The notes beneath the pieces were generated by a model, which did no database searches, had not been told where the DNA came from, and saw only the letters and a list, made by a program, of their open reading frames with translations. 64,000 bases of DNA from [Mycobacterium] crassicus (GTDB lineage Bacteria; Actinomycetota; Actinomycetes; Mycobacteriales; Mycobacteriaceae). This document shows, in pieces, positions 62,727 to 64,000 of the stretch. Both the position numbers and the translations under genes were made by a program. The first letter of the stretch is position 1. Each line of letters opens with the position of its first letter. The stretch is taken from contig NZ_CP084029.1 of NCBI RefSeq assembly GCF_020181615.1, positions 3,345,895 through 3,409,894 of the forward strand. Direction: 5' to 3'.

Positions 62727-63077
62727 TCACCCATGGACCGCCAGGCCTTGCATAGTGTTCGCGAGATGCTGGGGGCAATACTCGTGCAGGGCAATCGCAA
62801 TGAACAGTCGTGCACGTTCTGACGTCAATTCCTCGTTGTGCTTCTGGAGCGTCGCGACCAACGCTTTTCCCGACTTACCCTGATCGGCGAAATCGCACAT
62901 CGTCTGTCCGGCTGTGGTGCTTTTCCCCGGGTCACTGTAGGTGATTCCCGCCGCGTTCAGAGCGGCGAGGAAAGCCGCATCGGGGTCGGCGGACGATCCA
63001 CCATCGGGGTCACCGTGTGCCGGCCCGGCAGCAACGACGATGCCGGGCAGAACAAGCAGTGTCAGAACGTATTTCAT
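62727..63077 (-). CDS. Secreted DUF732 protein
   Basis: 116 residues from the ATG at 63077. The signal peptide MKYVLTLLVLPGIVVAAGPAHG is followed by a small DUF732 domain (DAAFLAALNAAGITYSDPGK, YCPQH) with two cysteines likely to form a disulfide. DUF732 proteins are common secreted mycobacterial proteins of unknown function. Upstream in-frame codons are discarded because the signal peptide sets the start. Confidence 0.85.
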   Translation of the reverse strand: MKYVLTLLVLPGIVVAAGPAHGDPDGGSSADPDAAFLAALNAAGITYSDPGKSTTAGQTMCDFADQGKSGKALVATLQKHNEELTSERARLFIAIALHEYCPQHLANTMQGLAVHG

Positions 63078-63145
63078 CAGGATCCGGATAACAGCGTGGC
63101 CGCACGATATCTGCGCGGCGGCGACCGCACCGCCAATGGCAGACC

Positions 63146-64000
63146 TCATGCGTTGCCCGTCTTCACTCTTCTGATGACTGACGCCGCCGAACGTCTGAGC
63201 GCATCGCGCCGCACCCTCATCTCGGTCACCTTCCAACGCAGGTTGTTGAGCTCGTCCCGCTGGCGCTGCACGTCCTCGTCGTCTGCCGCCGTCGCCGCGC
63301 GGCCTTCTCCCCCGCCTGCCGTCACGAGGGTCCGCGCGCCAGCAGTGCCGGTACGTGCGTCGCCGCCCCGGGGTGCGTTCACTACGCCGCCTATCGGTGG
63401 GATGGCACCCATCGAGCCCATCGTCGCCTCAGGCAGACCCGCCATGCCGGTCATCGGCGGTGCGGCGGCCGGGCGGATCCCGTGAGGAAGCGCACCCCAG
63501 GCTTGCGGTACCGACAGCCCGCCGAACGACGCGGCGCGGCCCATACTCGCCGACACCTCGGCGCCGCGTGCAGCCCACGCGACACTGCCTTCGGGTACGG
63601 CCGCGGCCGCGAGGGTGGCGGCGGGCGGTGCTGTCCCGGACACCGACGATGCCAGGCCTACCGCCCACGGATTGAATGCAGTCCAGATGTAATTCGCCAA
63701 GGTCGCACCCGCTGTGGGGAGCAGCATGGAGCCGAACTCGGTCCCGACCGAGTTGAGACCCAGACTTTGCATGAAGCTCATGAACGGACTCAGTTCATGC
63801 GTGAACTGCTCGAAGCCCTGAACCAGCGGACTGGTCAAGAAATCCAGTAGTGCATTCGAGTCGGCTGCCGGCCCTGTTGCGGCTGCGCCGGCTTGGGTGC
63901 CGGTGGGGTTGGTGGTCTGCGGGGCGGCGGTCAGAGCACCCGTATCAGGAGCCGCCGCAGCAGAACCAGCCGCATAGGTCTGCATCGCAACGACATCCTG
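63146..64000 (-). CDS. PPE-SVP family protein, 5' partial
   Basis: The frame is open to the right edge, giving 284 visible residues. The first visible stretch, DVVAMQTYAAGSAAAA, matches the end of a PPE domain. A helical region follows and the PPE-SVP motif is GGLSVPQAWG. The C terminus is a charged coiled-coil-like tail (QRQRDELNNLRWKVTEM). PPE proteins are surface-exposed or secreted by type VII systems, usually with a PE partner, which would lie to the right. The start is outside the window. Confidence 0.88.
   Translation of the reverse strand, partial: QDVVAMQTYAAGSAAAAPDTGALTAAPQTTNPTGTQAGAAATGPAADSNALLDFLTSPLVQGFEQFTHELSPFMSFMQSLGLNSVGTEFGSMLLPTAGATLANYIWTAFNPWAVGLASSVSGTAPPAATLAAAAVPEGSVAWAARGAEVSASMGRAASFGGLSVPQAWGALPHGIRPAAAPPMTGMAGLPEATMGSMGAIPPIGGVVNAPRGGDARTGTAGARTLVTAGGGEGRAATAADDEDVQRQRDELNNLRWKVTEMRVRRDALRRSAASVIRRVKTGNA

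Overview
The window comes from a high-GC actinobacterium, almost certainly an environmental, fast-growing Mycobacterium (Mycolicibacterium). From memory, the gene order from about 1.8 to 39.7 kb follows the M. tuberculosis Rv3193c-Rv3224 neighbourhood: UPF0182 protein, Lon-like PDZ protease, whiB7, uvrD2, mycoredoxin, nudC, adnB/adnA, moeZ, rhlE, entC, whiB1, pdtaS, the TB7.3 biotinyl protein, rshA and sigH. PPE and DUF732 genes at the right edge and the actinobacterial markers WhiB and AdnAB agree with this.

Layout. (1) 0-1.6 kb: the 3' part of a CYP102 (P450 BM3-like) self-sufficient monooxygenase, ending next to an initiator tRNA. (2) 1.8-39.7 kb: the conserved core. It carries redox and stress control (whiB7 with its full leader, mycoredoxin-1, SigH/RshA, WhiB1, PdtaS), DNA repair (UvrD2, AdnAB, an alkyltransferase-like protein), cofactor genes (MoeZ, EntC) and a hidden 24-residue ribosomal protein, bL37. 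(3) 39.7-62.6 kb: a catabolic block. catR-catB-catA-catC on the minus strand diverge from benA-benB-(benC/FCD/benD fusion) and a LuxR-type regulator on the plus strand. Next comes a plus-strand cluster with BadI-, BadH-, AliA-, GcdH- and acyl-CoA-dehydrogenase-like genes, a TetR regulator and a hydroxyacid dehydrogenase. It ends with a tightly overlapping minus-strand pcaF-pcaD-pcaI-pcaJ-lipocalin-SDR operon. (4) 62.7-64 kb: a secreted DUF732 protein and the 3' part of a PPE-SVP gene.

Together the block encodes every enzymatic step from benzoate to catechol, muconate, muconolactone, 3-oxoadipate and finally succinyl-CoA plus acetyl-CoA. It also encodes most of a route from cyclohexanecarboxylate-type acids through pimeloyl-CoA and glutaryl-CoA. 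No aromatic-acid transporter and no BadK-type hydratase are present.

The most unusual items are: a single 913-residue protein joining the BenC reductase, a GntR-type FCD sensor domain without a DNA-binding domain, and the BenD dehydrogenase; the whiB7 leader, with a WhiB7-type promoter, an alanine-rich 45-codon uORF containing a 33-bp tandem duplication, and an intrinsic attenuator; and three symmetrical sequence arrays upstream of the catabolic operons that look like operators.
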